From Natrinema amylolyticum (GTDB lineage: Archaea; Halobacteriota; Halobacteria; Halobacteriales; Natrialbaceae): a stretch of 64,000 nt of DNA. Numbering within the stretch: the stretch's first letter is position 1; each line of letters opens with the position of its first letter. The stretch spans positions 1,240,001-1,304,000 of the forward strand of contig NZ_JAIWPJ010000001.1 in assembly GCF_020515625.1 (NCBI RefSeq), in the 5' to 3' direction. The notes beneath the pieces are model-generated. The model was not told where the DNA came from. It saw only the letters and a list, made by a program, of their open reading frames with translations, and made no database searches. Positions 9,101-16,830 of the stretch are shown one piece after another. A program made the position numbers and the translations under genes.

Positions 9101-11014
9101 GCGAACGACTCCATCGAGTACGCGGTCGCGGAACCCGATCCGACGGAGCCGACGGCGAACCTCACGGTGGCCGATCAGACGGGTGACGGCGAGACGCTCA
9201 CCCTCACCGCGGCCAACGCGTCGGTCGAGTACGCGATCACCGTCACCGACGAGAACGGGACGCGACTCGCCGAGAGCGACACCTTCGCCGCCAACGAAAC
9301 GATCGGCCCGACGGAGTTCGACCTGGAGCCGCCCCTCGAGGAGAACGCGACGCTCGAGGCCGCGGTCGTCGCGGCAGCGGACGGGACGCCAATCGAGACG
9401 GACACCGTCGAGTACACGGTCGACAGCGAGCTCGAGGAATTCGACGTCGAGTTCACGAACTGCTCGCGCGCGGTGGTCACCGCGTCGCTCGAGGAGGGCG
9501 ACCAGGTCGCGGCGAGCACGGGATTCTACGATTCCGTCGGCTTCGGAAACACGATCATCGAGGACGCGGTCACCGCCGGTGACGAGATCGAGGCACCGTT
9601 TACCGGGACGATCGTCTTCGAGGTCGGCGACGAACGCAACGTGACGTCGGAGGGCGACGAGGTACTCGTCGAAGTGCCCGACTACGGCACCTTCGGAACG
9701 TACATCTCCGGTATCAGTTCGCCGGAAGCGGTGCCCTTTGCGTCGATCGACTACGCGAATCCCTCGGCGAGGGAGTGCGACGAGCAGGCTCGACCGGCGC
9801 TGCCATCGCTTTCGGTCGAGGAGACGACGCCCGCCGAGGACGGGAACGCCATCGACGTGACCTTCGGCTACGAGAACCCGAACGACGCGACGATCTCCGG
9901 GAACAGCCAGTTCGTCGAGGGGACGACGGCCGACGAGCCGCCGTCCGAACTGGAGCCCGGCGAGGGAACGGTCACCGTCGAGTGGACGCCCGAGAGCGAC
10001 GACGAACGGCTCGTCTGGGCGATCGACTTCGCGAACTACGGGTACGACGACCCCGTGACCGCGGCGACGCCGCCGGCCGGCGAGATTCGGCCGTCCGAGC
10101 CCGCTGAATTCGGCGTCTCCATCGAATCAGTCACCAGTCCGGTCGAACGGGGCGAGCAACTCGCGGTCGAGACCCAGGTCCAGCACGTCGGCGGCGAGGC
10201 GGGCACGCAGAACGTCACGCTCTCGATCGGCGAGACAGCGGTCGACTCGCAATCGGTCTCGCTCGAGCCCGGTGAGACGGAGACCGTCTCGTTTACCGCC
10301 GAGACGGACGGCCTCGAGCCCGGCGAGTACCCGCTCGCGGTGTCGACCGACAACGAGACGGCTGAGACGACCGTCACCGTCGAGGAGAGCGGTGAGCCCG
10401 CGACCTTCGGCGTGGTCGACGTTTCCGCGCCCGCCAGCGGTGACCCCGGCGAAGAAGTGACGGTGGCGGCGACGGTCGAGAATCAGGGCGACCTCGAGGG
10501 AACGCAGACGGTGACCTACAGCGTCGACGGCCAGCCCGTCGCCGAGTCCACCGTCACGCTCGCGGGCGGGCAAACGGCCGAAATCCCGTTCTCGTCGACG
10601 TTGCCGGAGGGAACGTCGACGCATACGGTCGCGACCGACGACGATCAGGCGTCGGTGACGATCGATGCGGCCGCGGCGGAGTCCGAGGGAGCGAACGGTG
10701 ACGCGGGACCGGACGGCGAATCGGAGACGGAGACATCACCCGAGGAACCGGGCCCACCTGACGACGCTGGACCGCCCGATAACGCGGGACCGCCTGACGA
10801 CGCGGGACCGCCCGATAACGCAGGGCCGCCTGACGATGCAGGACCACCTGATAACGTGGGACCGCCTGACGACGCTGGGCCGCCCGATAACGTGGGACCA
10901 TCTGACGACGCGGGACCGAATGACGACCTAGACGCCGATCCGGTCGAGACGCCGGATGACCCGAGTGCGGGAGCCACGGAGGAATCTAACGGAACCGAAG
11001 AAGCCGTCGGCTAA
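6137..11014 (+). CDS. Giant secreted surface protein: Gln/Ala 23-residue repeats, lamin-tail domain, CARDB-like domains, GPPD tail
   Basis: A 1625-aa secreted protein. A Sec-type signal peptide (RRTRTIAVVLITAAMIGSVV) starts at an ATG with aggagg nine bases upstream. Residues about 138-534 hold roughly fourteen 23-residue repeats of pattern Q-x-Q-x-V-x3-Q-x-Q-x-A-x2-G-A-A-x-G-A. Then come a DUF7282-like beta domain (563-680), a domain starting TLSVDDQTGDGETL (688-775), a lamin-tail-like domain (788-903, VVLENTGNRTLDVTGWTLQD), two more copies of the SVDDQ-type domain (from 911 and 1007), an unassigned domain with one cysteine (about 1101), two CARDB-like domains (1323-1417, 1424-1510) and about eleven GPPD[DN][AV] hexapeptides (1538-1595). 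The C-terminus is acidic with no PGF-CTERM, LPXTG or final membrane helix, so how it is retained is unknown. It probably acts in adhesion or matrix; that is inference. Confidence 0.85.
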   Translation: MRRTRTIAVVLITAAMIGSVVALPALGGGLERVAPDDASDAAVESPTGDEMQAALQNESARASTQSTTGTDLEFEPIPMGPSATDGVSTTADGGAAAQTSVQQEYEDAVESGVSEGIALVQSQGVEVTQEQRTAALEGAQGSASQYQSVEAEQVQAATKGAVHGALIQEQSVNATQIQYAVGGATAGGLSQSQSVNATQLQSATWGAAHGAVAQSQRVSVEQLQVATRGAAAGAASEAGAKDVGEVPKIQEAAQGAAYGALTQYQSISIEQRQRVTLEHVQHAAAGAAAGSLEGSTRAAFTQEQRVEVEQRQRVTIKQIQKVAAGAAKGALVQEQEVSVEQTQAAARGASRGSLKQVQSVSIEQYQRISITQVQEASYGAAKGAISQSQEATVEQIQAAADGSAGGALVQRQTVSVAQVQSAATGAAEGAVTSAIQRQEVTVQQVQAAAFGASQGSVTQTQIVDVTQVQRLARGSASGALVQSQAASVTQIQSAASSASQETARVVQSQQISITQLQTVTQETAADAVAYAVREETADVTVISQHVEVEVVQRIETIDRIEGTASIDFPDQESAGETVRIEDVSLSEGGFVAVYGGVAVDADPDDIVGVSSELEAGEHENVTVELDEPLAESDALVAVVHHDTNDDGTFQYAESDGEEDVPYATQSGAPVLDGAFVTVADEPDEPNATLSVDDQTGDGETLAVAEANASVPYTVTAAYDGATVESDTFAAGAGVTNLTLDLEPPLEENATVDVSVVGEDGTALANETIEYTIADDTNETDVVDSAPEAEGMLAVVDYNIDVGEENPEDEYVVLENTGNRTLDVTGWTLQDRFDEGVVDGSGYNPLTFPEGFTLEPGETVTVVTGPGEDTEDTLHWDIETPVWNASGDDVVVLDGNGDIVLEQSIGEEQPEATLSVDDQEGDGETLEIDAASASVPYVITAEYDGQRVDSDPFEANESVAEQTLELEPPLEENATVDVSVRATADDAVLANDSIEYAVAEPDPTEPTANLTVADQTGDGETLTLTAANASVEYAITVTDENGTRLAESDTFAANETIGPTEFDLEPPLEENATLEAAVVAAADGTPIETDTVEYTVDSELEEFDVEFTNCSRAVVTASLEEGDQVAASTGFYDSVGFGNTIIEDAVTAGDEIEAPFTGTIVFEVGDERNVTSEGDEVLVEVPDYGTFGTYISGISSPEAVPFASIDYANPSARECDEQARPALPSLSVEETTPAEDGNAIDVTFGYENPNDATISGNSQFVEGTTADEPPSELEPGEGTVTVEWTPESDDERLVWAIDFANYGYDDPVTAATPPAGEIRPSEPAEFGVSIESVTSPVERGEQLAVETQVQHVGGEAGTQNVTLSIGETAVDSQSVSLEPGETETVSFTAETDGLEPGEYPLAVSTDNETAETTVTVEESGEPATFGVVDVSAPASGDPGEEVTVAATVENQGDLEGTQTVTYSVDGQPVAESTVTLAGGQTAEIPFSSTLPEGTSTHTVATDDDQASVTIDAAAAESEGANGDAGPDGESETETSPEEPGPPDDAGPPDNAGPPDDAGPPDNAGPPDDAGPPDNVGPPDDAGPPDNVGPSDDAGPNDDLDADPVETPDDPSAGATEESNGTEEAVG
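6560..7740 (+). repeat. Tandem 69-bp coding repeats (23-residue Gln/Ala units)
   Basis: About fourteen in-frame units. Each reads Q[YES]Q-x-[VI]-x3-Q-x-Q followed by an alanine/glycine half such as AAxGAAKGALV. Some units carry an extra QRQRVT insertion of 8 residues (for example around 6945, 7062 and 7225), and one has a 15-residue insertion (GAKDVGEVPKIQEAA). The DNA is diverged between units, so the array is old and not a recent expansion. The alternating QxQxV half suits a beta strand and the AAxGA half suits close packing. Confidence 0.85.
10750..10925 (+). repeat. Tandem 18/36-bp coding repeat (GPPDDA-GPPDNA tail)
   Basis: About eleven hexapeptides GPPD[DN][AV] alternate as DDA then DNA/DNV, so the DNA period is 36 bp (ggaccgcctgacgacgc, then ggaccgcccgataacg). 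The copies are much more alike than the Gln/Ala units upstream, which points to recent expansion or contraction by slippage or recombination. Proline-rich acidic tails of this kind act as extended spacers on cell surfaces. Confidence 0.85.
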
Positions 11015-11141
11015 GCAGACAGCGGTACACGACGCCTCGATTCCGTCACGCTCTCGCGTGGAATCGGTCGCTTTCTCAGTGACGCCGGATGCGAAAAGAC
11101 AGTGCGGAGACTACGCTGCGCTGATCCGCGCGTCGCGGCCG

Positions 11142-11432
11142 TCAGTGCTGGTGCCCGGTCGCTTCGCCGAACGTGACGCCGAACCGCTCCTCGAAGAGAT
11201 CCATCACGCGGGCCTCCTGGGCCTCGAGTTCCTCGTCCGCGTCCTCGCCGTGGTGGACGATGTGGTGTGCGCGGCTGGCGAAGGAGAGCAGCATGACGTC
11301 GCCGACGGTTTCGGCGTCGCTCTGGTCGCCTTCGGCGACGAGGTCGAGGAGACCGGACGGGATCGTGATTTCGTCGGTCGCGCCGTCGTCGGAACTGATC
11401 GAGAACGTCGTCGTCTGGACTTCGTCGCTCAT
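11142..11432 (-). CDS. Conserved haloarchaeal hypothetical protein
   Basis: A 96-aa acidic protein (MSDEVQTTTFSISSDDGATDEITIPSGLL...). It has a short beta-rich N-terminal half and a helical C-terminal half with an HH pair (SRAHHIVHHGED), ending FGEATGHQH. No catalytic motif is recognised. The ATG at 11432 was chosen because the upstream extension is arginine-rich and unlike the rest. It looks like one of the small haloarchaea-only conserved families. It is convergent with the surface-protein gene. Confidence 0.75.
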   Translation of the reverse strand: MSDEVQTTTFSISSDDGATDEITIPSGLLDLVAEGDQSDAETVGDVMLLSFASRAHHIVHHGEDADEELEAQEARVMDLFEERFGVTFGEATGHQH

Positions 11433-11557
11433 ATAGCTACGGTCGGGAACCGTCCGTAAAGATGCTGTGGCTTGCACCCGGGACGCGATCGAAGCCGAAA
11501 CGCGTCGGGCCGTGATTCGCCGTGGTACTTTTGCGTCTCGGCGTCGGAACTCCAACT

Positions 11558-11701
11558 ATGCCATCCGTCGAACTCGAAGAGGAGACGATCGACCGACTGG
11601 ATGCACTGCGCGTCGACGACGAGTCCTACGACGAACTCGTCAACGAGCTCATCAACATCTACGAAACCAGCGAGTACACGCTCTTTCACGCGGGCGACTG
11701 A
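11558..11701 (+). CDS. 47-residue haloarchaeal protein, possibly antitoxin-like (DUF7557-type)
   Basis: A 47-aa acidic protein starting MPSVELEEETIDRLDALRVD and ending FHAGD. The strand-then-helices layout (VELEEETIDRLDALR, SYDELVNELINIYE) resembles ribbon-helix-helix and VapB-type antitoxin N-termini and a small haloarchaeal family I believe is called DUF7557. No partner toxin is adjacent. A T-rich box (ggtacttttgcg) about 30 bases upstream suggests a leaderless transcript. Low molecular weight limits certainty about function. Confidence 0.7.
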   Translation: MPSVELEEETIDRLDALRVDDESYDELVNELINIYETSEYTLFHAGD

Positions 11702-11749
11702 CGGCGAAGAGGTGTCGCGTTCGGTCTCGGCAGTGCGAGAGACGTCGTC

Positions 11750-12211
11750 CTACTGGTCGTCGGCTTGGCGCCGAATCATCTCCCACTTCCCCTTGGACTC
11801 GAGGTGGGACTGGAGTTCCTCGGCGTACTGCTGCGTGAGTCGTTCGGCCGCTTTCCGCTGTTCGTCCTCCGAGGGGCCGCTACTGCCCCCGACGCCGAGC
11901 GCGCCCATGATCGAGTCGAAGACGCCGCCGCTCGAGGAGCTCGACCCGCGGTCGGCTCCCCCACCGGCCATCGCGCCCATCCCGGCCTGGACGTTGTCGA
12001 GTTCGGGAATGACCCCGTCGAGTTTGTCCGTGTTGGCGACGATCCGCGCCCGCTCGGGATCGTCGGGGTGTTCGATCTCGAACTCCGTGGCGGTCATGAT
12101 CAGGCTCCACTGCTGGTTGGAAAACTGCGACGCCTCGATCTGCGTCGAGAACTCCTGATCGACGGTCATTCGCTCGCCGACGATCCGGTCCGTCCACGGG
12201 TTGTCGCTCAT
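11750..12211 (-). CDS. Haloarchaeal conserved protein (DUF5799-type)
   Basis: A 153-aa protein. It begins with the conserved NPWTDRIVGERMTVDQEF region and NQQWSLIMTATEFEIE. A glycine/serine-rich linker follows (GGGADRGSSSSSGGV, about residues 82-97), and a charged C-terminal helix (QQYAEELQSHLESKGKWEMI) ends the chain. I associate this layout with DUF5799, a haloarchaea-restricted family of unknown function. It stands alone, divergent from the universal stress protein gene downstream. Confidence 0.75.
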   Translation of the reverse strand: MSDNPWTDRIVGERMTVDQEFSTQIEASQFSNQQWSLIMTATEFEIEHPDDPERARIVANTDKLDGVIPELDNVQAGMGAMAGGGADRGSSSSSGGVFDSIMGALGVGGSSGPSEDEQRKAAERLTQQYAEELQSHLESKGKWEMIRRQADDQ

Positions 12212-12385
12212 GGCCCCCGGTTGGACCGGCGGCTGTATCAGCGTTTCCCCTCTCGCCGCGTTCTACGGTTCACTCGGCGGTGAGAGCTCCGAATCGGTTC
12301 TCGGAAAGCTGTCGTCTCGATCGGAAGTCACGGCTACCGTAATAACGTTAATGTAGTCCCTTGTTGTATGATATCACGTAACGCA

Positions 12386-12862
12386 ATGTACGACTGCATC
12401 CTCGTCCCGACCGACGGCTCGCGCGAGGTCGAACGCGCGCTCGAGTACGCCTTCGAACTCGCGCGAACGCACGACGCGACGATTCGCTCGCTCTACGTCG
12501 TCAACGCGGCCGGCTACGGGGGACTACCAATGGAGACGGCACTCGACGGCGTCAGCGACGCGCTCCGCGACGAAGGCCGAGCGGCGGTCGACCGGGTCGA
12601 GGAACTCGCACCGGCGGACGTCACGGTCGAAACGAAGGTTCTCGACGGTGCGCCGAGTCAGGTCATCGTCGAGGAGGCTGACCCTGCCGAATGCGATCTG
12701 ATCGTGATGGGGACCCACGGCCGCGGCGGGATCGATCGGCTGTTGCTCGGCAGCGTCACGGAACGCGTCGTCCGTCGGGCCTCGGTACCGGTACTGACGG
12801 TACAGGTCGATCCCGACGAGGTCGACGACCGCTCCGAAGAGCCGCGGCTCGCCGCCGAGTAA
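12386..12862 (+). CDS. Universal stress protein (UspA family)
   Basis: A 158-aa single Usp domain. It has YDCILVPTDGSREVERALEYAFELA at the N-terminus and the nucleotide-binding signature GTHGRGG...LLLGSVTE, i.e. G-x2-G-x9-G-[ST], so it should bind ATP. I start it at MYDCILV (12386) because the six preceding codons from 12368 are not part of the Usp fold. An A/T-rich promoter (ataacgttaatgta) lies about 30-40 bases upstream. Several paralogues are usual in haloarchaea and individual roles are seldom known. Confidence 0.9.
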   Translation: MYDCILVPTDGSREVERALEYAFELARTHDATIRSLYVVNAAGYGGLPMETALDGVSDALRDEGRAAVDRVEELAPADVTVETKVLDGAPSQVIVEEADPAECDLIVMGTHGRGGIDRLLLGSVTERVVRRASVPVLTVQVDPDEVDDRSEEPRLAAE

Positions 12863-12951
12863 CGGACTGCGTCGGCCGACCGACCGAGAGGAATGCAGTC
12901 ACTTCTCCGTGCCACCGCTCGTCGCCCGCTCGAGCGCGTTCTCGAGACCGA

Positions 12952-13890
12952 TCAGACGGGACGCAAATGCTCGCAGTCGCCCGCCGACACCGTCACTCGC
13001 CCGTCGTCCGTCTCGACGACGAGCGCCCCCGATTCCGTGACGTCGATCGCCTCGCCAACGATCTCGCCCGCGGGGCGATCGACCCGGACGCGCTGGCCGA
13101 TCGTCAGCGCCAGGTCGCGCCACGCCGGCACGACCGCCTCGAGGTCGCCCCGATAGCGGTCGAACGCCTCGAGTAATCGCTGAACGAAGCGCCGACGGTC
13201 GACGTCGCCGGCCTCGTCGCGAATGCTGGTGGCCCCTTCCGGGAGAGCATCGGCATCGAGGTTGGCGTTGACGCCGACGCCGACGACGAGCCATTCGACG
13301 CGGTCCGTCTGGCCCTCCATCTCGGTGAGAATCCCCGCGAGCTTCCGGTAGTCGTCGTCCTCGCCGACCGGGACGACCACGTCGTTCGGCCACTTGATCC
13401 GGGCGTCGACGCCCGCCTCGCGAGCGACGTCCGCCGTCGCGACCGAGGCCGCGAGCGTGTACAGCGGAGCCTGCGCGGGCGTGATCGTCGGCCGCGTCAC
13501 GATACTCACCCAGACGCCGCCCGCGGGCGCGGACCACTCGCGCTCGAGGCGACCCCGACCGCCGGTCTGTTCGTCCGCGAGGACGGCGACGTTCGTCGCG
13601 CCCTCGCCCGCCAGTTCGCGCGCTCGATCGTTCGTACTGCCCACCGAGTCGTGGTACTCGACCGAGAACGGGGCCTCGAGTTCGAACTCGACCGCCGGGG
13701 CGTTGTACGCCTCGACGGCGGCGAGCTCGTAGCCGGTCGGTCCGCTCTCGATCTCGAAGTCGGCCTCGCGCAGGCCCTCGATGTGCTTCCAGACGGCCGC
13801 CCGCGAGATATCGAGCGACTCGGCCAGTTCGGGGCCGGACACCGGCCCGTCCGCGAGCGCCGCGAGGATCGCCCGTCGCGTGTCGTTCAT
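12952..13890 (-). CDS. birA: Biotin--[acetyl-CoA-carboxylase] ligase BirA with N-terminal HTH
   Basis: A 312-aa bifunctional-type BirA. Residues 1-60 form a winged HTH (RAILAALADGPVSGPELA, SRAAVWKHIEGL). The catalytic domain follows with GSTNDRARELA, the biotinyl-AMP loop GGRGRLEREW, WPNDVVV and KLAGILTEM, and a C-terminal SH3-like domain ends the chain. It activates biotin and transfers it to carboxylase carrier lysines. With the HTH it may also repress biotin genes such as the bioY-ecfA-ecfT set at 3554-5640, which is inference. The start is the ATG at 13890 just before the HTH. Confidence 0.94.
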   Translation of the reverse strand: MNDTRRAILAALADGPVSGPELAESLDISRAAVWKHIEGLREADFEIESGPTGYELAAVEAYNAPAVEFELEAPFSVEYHDSVGSTNDRARELAGEGATNVAVLADEQTGGRGRLEREWSAPAGGVWVSIVTRPTITPAQAPLYTLAASVATADVAREAGVDARIKWPNDVVVPVGEDDDYRKLAGILTEMEGQTDRVEWLVVGVGVNANLDADALPEGATSIRDEAGDVDRRRFVQRLLEAFDRYRGDLEAVVPAWRDLALTIGQRVRVDRPAGEIVGEAIDVTESGALVVETDDGRVTVSAGDCEHLRPV

Positions 13891-13966
13891 GACTCCGCTC
13901 GGGGGCCGCTCGCACTTCAATCGGCTGGATCACCGCCCGTTGCGATCGCCACGCTGGGTAGTCGTG

Positions 13967-14635
13967 CTATACCCACTCGAGATACCACGTATACATCTCG
14001 ACGATCTCGGACTGCTGCGTTTCGATGATGTCCGTCGCCATCGCTTCGACTGCGGGGGACTGTCCCTCCCGAAGGACCAGCTGTGATAGCTGAATCGCGC
14101 CGCTATGGTGGTTCGCGAATTTTTCGATGAAGCGCAGGTCGAATTCCGTCCCCTCGAGCGAGCGTAGGTACGCGAGTTCGTTCGGTCGCAGGTTGCCGGG
14201 AATCGAGGTCACCATGTCCCTGACGGCGTCGAGATCGATCTCGAGCAGCGGTCCGGGCTCGAGGCCGGCTTCGACGAGCAGCCGTTCGATGCGCGCGATA
14301 CCCTGCCGCTGGGCTTCGATCACGGACTCGGCGAACTCGGCCAGCGCGTCGTGGTTCGTTCGCTCCGGGACCAGCGAGGCGGCCTCGATCCCGCCGCGGT
14401 GGTGATAGGCCATCAACTGGAGGAAACCGACGTCGGCCAGGTTCAGTTCGGTGGCTCTCGAGCCGTCGCTCTCGATCAGTCCGTCGGTTCCGGTCGGTCC
14501 GTCGTCCGTCGCGGCGGCCGGTGCCGCACCCGACAGCCCCAGTGCGAGGCCCGCCGAGGCGAGCGTCCCGGTCTGCAGGAAGGAGCGGCGCGATGCGTCG
14601 TCTGCTGATCCGTCGGATTCGGTTTCGCGTCCCAT
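13967..14635 (-). CDS. Tat-exported DUF305 family protein
   Basis: A 222-aa secreted protein. The Tat signal (RRSFLQTGTLASAGLALGL) with an alanine-rich cleavage region (GAAPAAATDD) is clear. The mature part has two DUF305-type helical motifs: FLQLMAYHHRGGIEAASL and, near the end, FANHHSGAIQLSQLVL, each with the HH pair that in this ferritin-like family is thought to bind metal. Members occur in metal tolerance and extracytoplasmic settings, but function is not settled. The start at 14635 (MGRETESDG) gives a normal-length n-region before the RR. Confidence 0.88.
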   Translation of the reverse strand: MGRETESDGSADDASRRSFLQTGTLASAGLALGLSGAAPAAATDDGPTGTDGLIESDGSRATELNLADVGFLQLMAYHHRGGIEAASLVPERTNHDALAEFAESVIEAQRQGIARIERLLVEAGLEPGPLLEIDLDAVRDMVTSIPGNLRPNELAYLRSLEGTEFDLRFIEKFANHHSGAIQLSQLVLREGQSPAVEAMATDIIETQQSEIVEMYTWYLEWV

Positions 14636-15020
14636 GATCGGCCGGACCTCCACCGAAGGCACGGATAAGAGTGGTCGTAGTCAGTGAGAGAAATAATCCG
14701 TTTCCGGTGCTCGAGCGGCTGCTATTTCCCGTTTACAGCGATAGTCTCTGGCTACGCGACCGCTCCGCGAGCCGGTACCGGTGGGCCCGCGCCGCTCCCG
14801 CGACGCGCCCGATTGCCGTAGCGCGGTCGATCGACGATGCCGTTCTTCTGGCTCTCGCTCGTTCCGCCGTCGCTCTCGGTGACCCGAGCGTCGCGGTCGA
14901 AACGTCGCTCCGAACTGGACGGGAATACCGTGACAGGGCCCACAGCGGAGTCAGAAGACGATACCCGGCGCTTGCCATGCAAGGGGAAACGGACCAGTAC
15001 TGCGGAATCGTTACTAACGC
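14636..15020. promoter_or_regulatory. Divergent intergenic region, no gene seen
   Basis: About 385 bases between the divergent DUF305 and Bat-type regulator genes. Open frames here are arginine-rich and lack recognisable domains. It presumably contains both promoters. I see no strong hairpin or direct repeat. Confidence 0.4.
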
Positions 15021-15728
15021 ATGGAAAGCAGAGCCCGTCGGACGAAAAACACCGTGGAAGTCGAGTTTCACGTCCGCAATTCGGCGTATCCGTTCGTCGA
15101 CGCATCGCAGGCTGAGGATTGCCGACTCGAGCTCGAGGTAATCTTTCCGCATTCCGACGACGGGTTCGTCGAGTACTTCACCCTCGACGGTGCGCCACCG
15201 GAGCGAGTTCTGGACGCGATCGACTGGACCGACGGCGTCGACGCGGAACGCGTCGCCCGACACGCCAACGGCGGTCGACTGCAGTTCCACGTCCGGGACC
15301 GCTGCGTGGCGATTACCGTCGTCGATTTCGGGGCGATCCCGCGAGTCGTCGCGGCGGACGGCGGTGAGGGCCGCGTCGTCGCGGAAGTGCTCTCACGGGA
15401 CGAGGCCGCCGAACTCGTCGATCGCTTCGAACGCGACCACCCGACAGTGACCGTCGACGACTGTCGCGAGCGGGAGCGAGCGACGCCGCTCTTCGCGCAT
15501 CACGATTTCAAACAGGCCGTTATCGATGCGCTCACTGACAGGCAGCGAGAAGTGTTTCTGACGGCCTACATGAACGGCTATTACGACTGGCCGCGGAAAC
15601 ACGAGGCCGCCGAACTCGCCGAACTGGATATCACGCCGGCGACCTTCTCACAGCACCTCCGGGCCGTCGAAGGGGAGATCTTCAGTCTCCTCCTCGACAC
15701 CGACGACGAGTGCGTCTTCGTCGAGTGA
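15021..15728 (+). CDS. Bacterio-opsin-activator-type HTH_10 transcription regulator
   Basis: A 235-aa regulator. The N-terminal part is a beta-rich sensing region of the type found next to Bat HTH domains. The C-terminal quarter is the HTH_10 domain: FKQAVIDALTDRQREVFLTAYMNGYYDWPRKHEAAELAE, then ITPATFSQHLRAVEGEIFSLLL. No PAS or GAF domain is recognisable. Targets cannot be told from sequence. It is not co-directional with a neighbour within operon distance. Confidence 0.88.
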   Translation: MESRARRTKNTVEVEFHVRNSAYPFVDASQAEDCRLELEVIFPHSDDGFVEYFTLDGAPPERVLDAIDWTDGVDAERVARHANGGRLQFHVRDRCVAITVVDFGAIPRVVAADGGEGRVVAEVLSRDEAAELVDRFERDHPTVTVDDCRERERATPLFAHHDFKQAVIDALTDRQREVFLTAYMNGYYDWPRKHEAAELAELDITPATFSQHLRAVEGEIFSLLLDTDDECVFVE

Positions 15729-15749
15729 CCGCGACGCTCGAGGGCTCGA

Positions 15750-16745
15750 TCAGCCCCGAATCTCGCGCAGCTTCTCGCGGCCCGGCGCGATCAGTTCGTC
15801 GAGGGAGCTCGCGAGCGTCCCCTTCGCATCCGCGGGGTGGAGCTCGCCTGACTCGAGGTCCTCGGCGAGGGCCTCGTACTCCGCGTAGGTCAGGTCGCCG
15901 CCGTACTTCTCGGGACGCTCGACGACGACTTCATCGAACCGCGGGAAGACGTGGTACTCGAAGAGTTCGAGGACGGGGTTCTCGAGGTCGTTGCCGTCGT
16001 CGTCCGGCTCCGGATCGCGGGTCGGCGGGCAGTACGCCGAGTTGACCTTCTCCTCGAGTTCCTCGGTCGAGTCCTCCATCGAGATGGTGATCCCCTCGCT
16101 CGAGGACATCTTCCCCTTCCCGTCGGTGAGATTGGCGACGATCGGGGTGTGGATCGCCGGCCGGACCTCGTAGTCGAGTTCGGGCAGCTTCTCTCGGGCG
16201 AGCATGTGGACCTTGCGCTGGTCCAGGCCGCCGACCGCCAGATCGAGGTCGAGGTACTCGATGTCCAGGGTCTGCATCAGCGGGTAGACGAGGTGGCTCA
16301 CCTTCGCCGTCTCGTCGCCCTGGATCTCGGCCATCGCGCGCTGGGCGCGGTTCATCGTCGTCTCGCGCTCGAGGTGGTGGAGATCGAGGGTGTAGTCCTC
16401 CTCGAGCTGGAAGGTCGAACCGTAGACGAACTCCGTCTGCTCCTCGTCGAGGCCGTAGGCGAGGAACTGGGCTTTCATCTGCTCGGCGGTCTCCCGGATC
16501 TCCTCGAAGGACCCCTTCTCGTTGAGGTAGGCGTGGACGTCCGCCAGCAGGACGACGACCTCCATGCCCGCGTCCTGCAGGTCGATGAGCTTGTTCGCGG
16601 TCAGGAGGTGGCCCAGGTGGAGCACGCCGGAGGGCTCGTAGCCGACGTAGGCCCGCTTGCCCTCGGGATCCTCCGCGAGGTCGCGGACTTCCTCGTCGGT
16701 GACGACCTCCTCGGCGTTTCGCGTGAGTAACTCGTAGGCGTCCAT
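15750..16745 (-). CDS. tyrS: Tyrosyl-tRNA synthetase
   Basis: A 331-aa class I aminoacyl-tRNA synthetase of the archaeal/eukaryotic TyrRS type. The HIGH-like motif is HLGH within GYEPSGVLHLGHLLTANK. The KMSKS-like motif is KMSSSEG (about residue 216). The substrate loop GGLDQRKVHMLARE contains the Q/D residues typical of TyrRS. There is no C-terminal anticodon-binding extension, as usual in archaea. Convergent with the Bat-type regulator. Confidence 0.95.
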   Translation of the reverse strand: MDAYELLTRNAEEVVTDEEVRDLAEDPEGKRAYVGYEPSGVLHLGHLLTANKLIDLQDAGMEVVVLLADVHAYLNEKGSFEEIRETAEQMKAQFLAYGLDEEQTEFVYGSTFQLEEDYTLDLHHLERETTMNRAQRAMAEIQGDETAKVSHLVYPLMQTLDIEYLDLDLAVGGLDQRKVHMLAREKLPELDYEVRPAIHTPIVANLTDGKGKMSSSEGITISMEDSTEELEEKVNSAYCPPTRDPEPDDDGNDLENPVLELFEYHVFPRFDEVVVERPEKYGGDLTYAEYEALAEDLESGELHPADAKGTLASSLDELIAPGREKLREIRG

Positions 16746-16830
16746 GCGTGACAGGAACCGGAGGAGGAATTTATACCTCGTGAAAAGCGGTCGGACTCGT
16801 CGCGACTCGAGTCCCGATCGCGGGACCGTC

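Noticed and set aside
13403..13933. Extended start for BirA
   Set aside because: The upstream codons before 13890 are unconserved in style and the HTH begins right after the chosen ATG.
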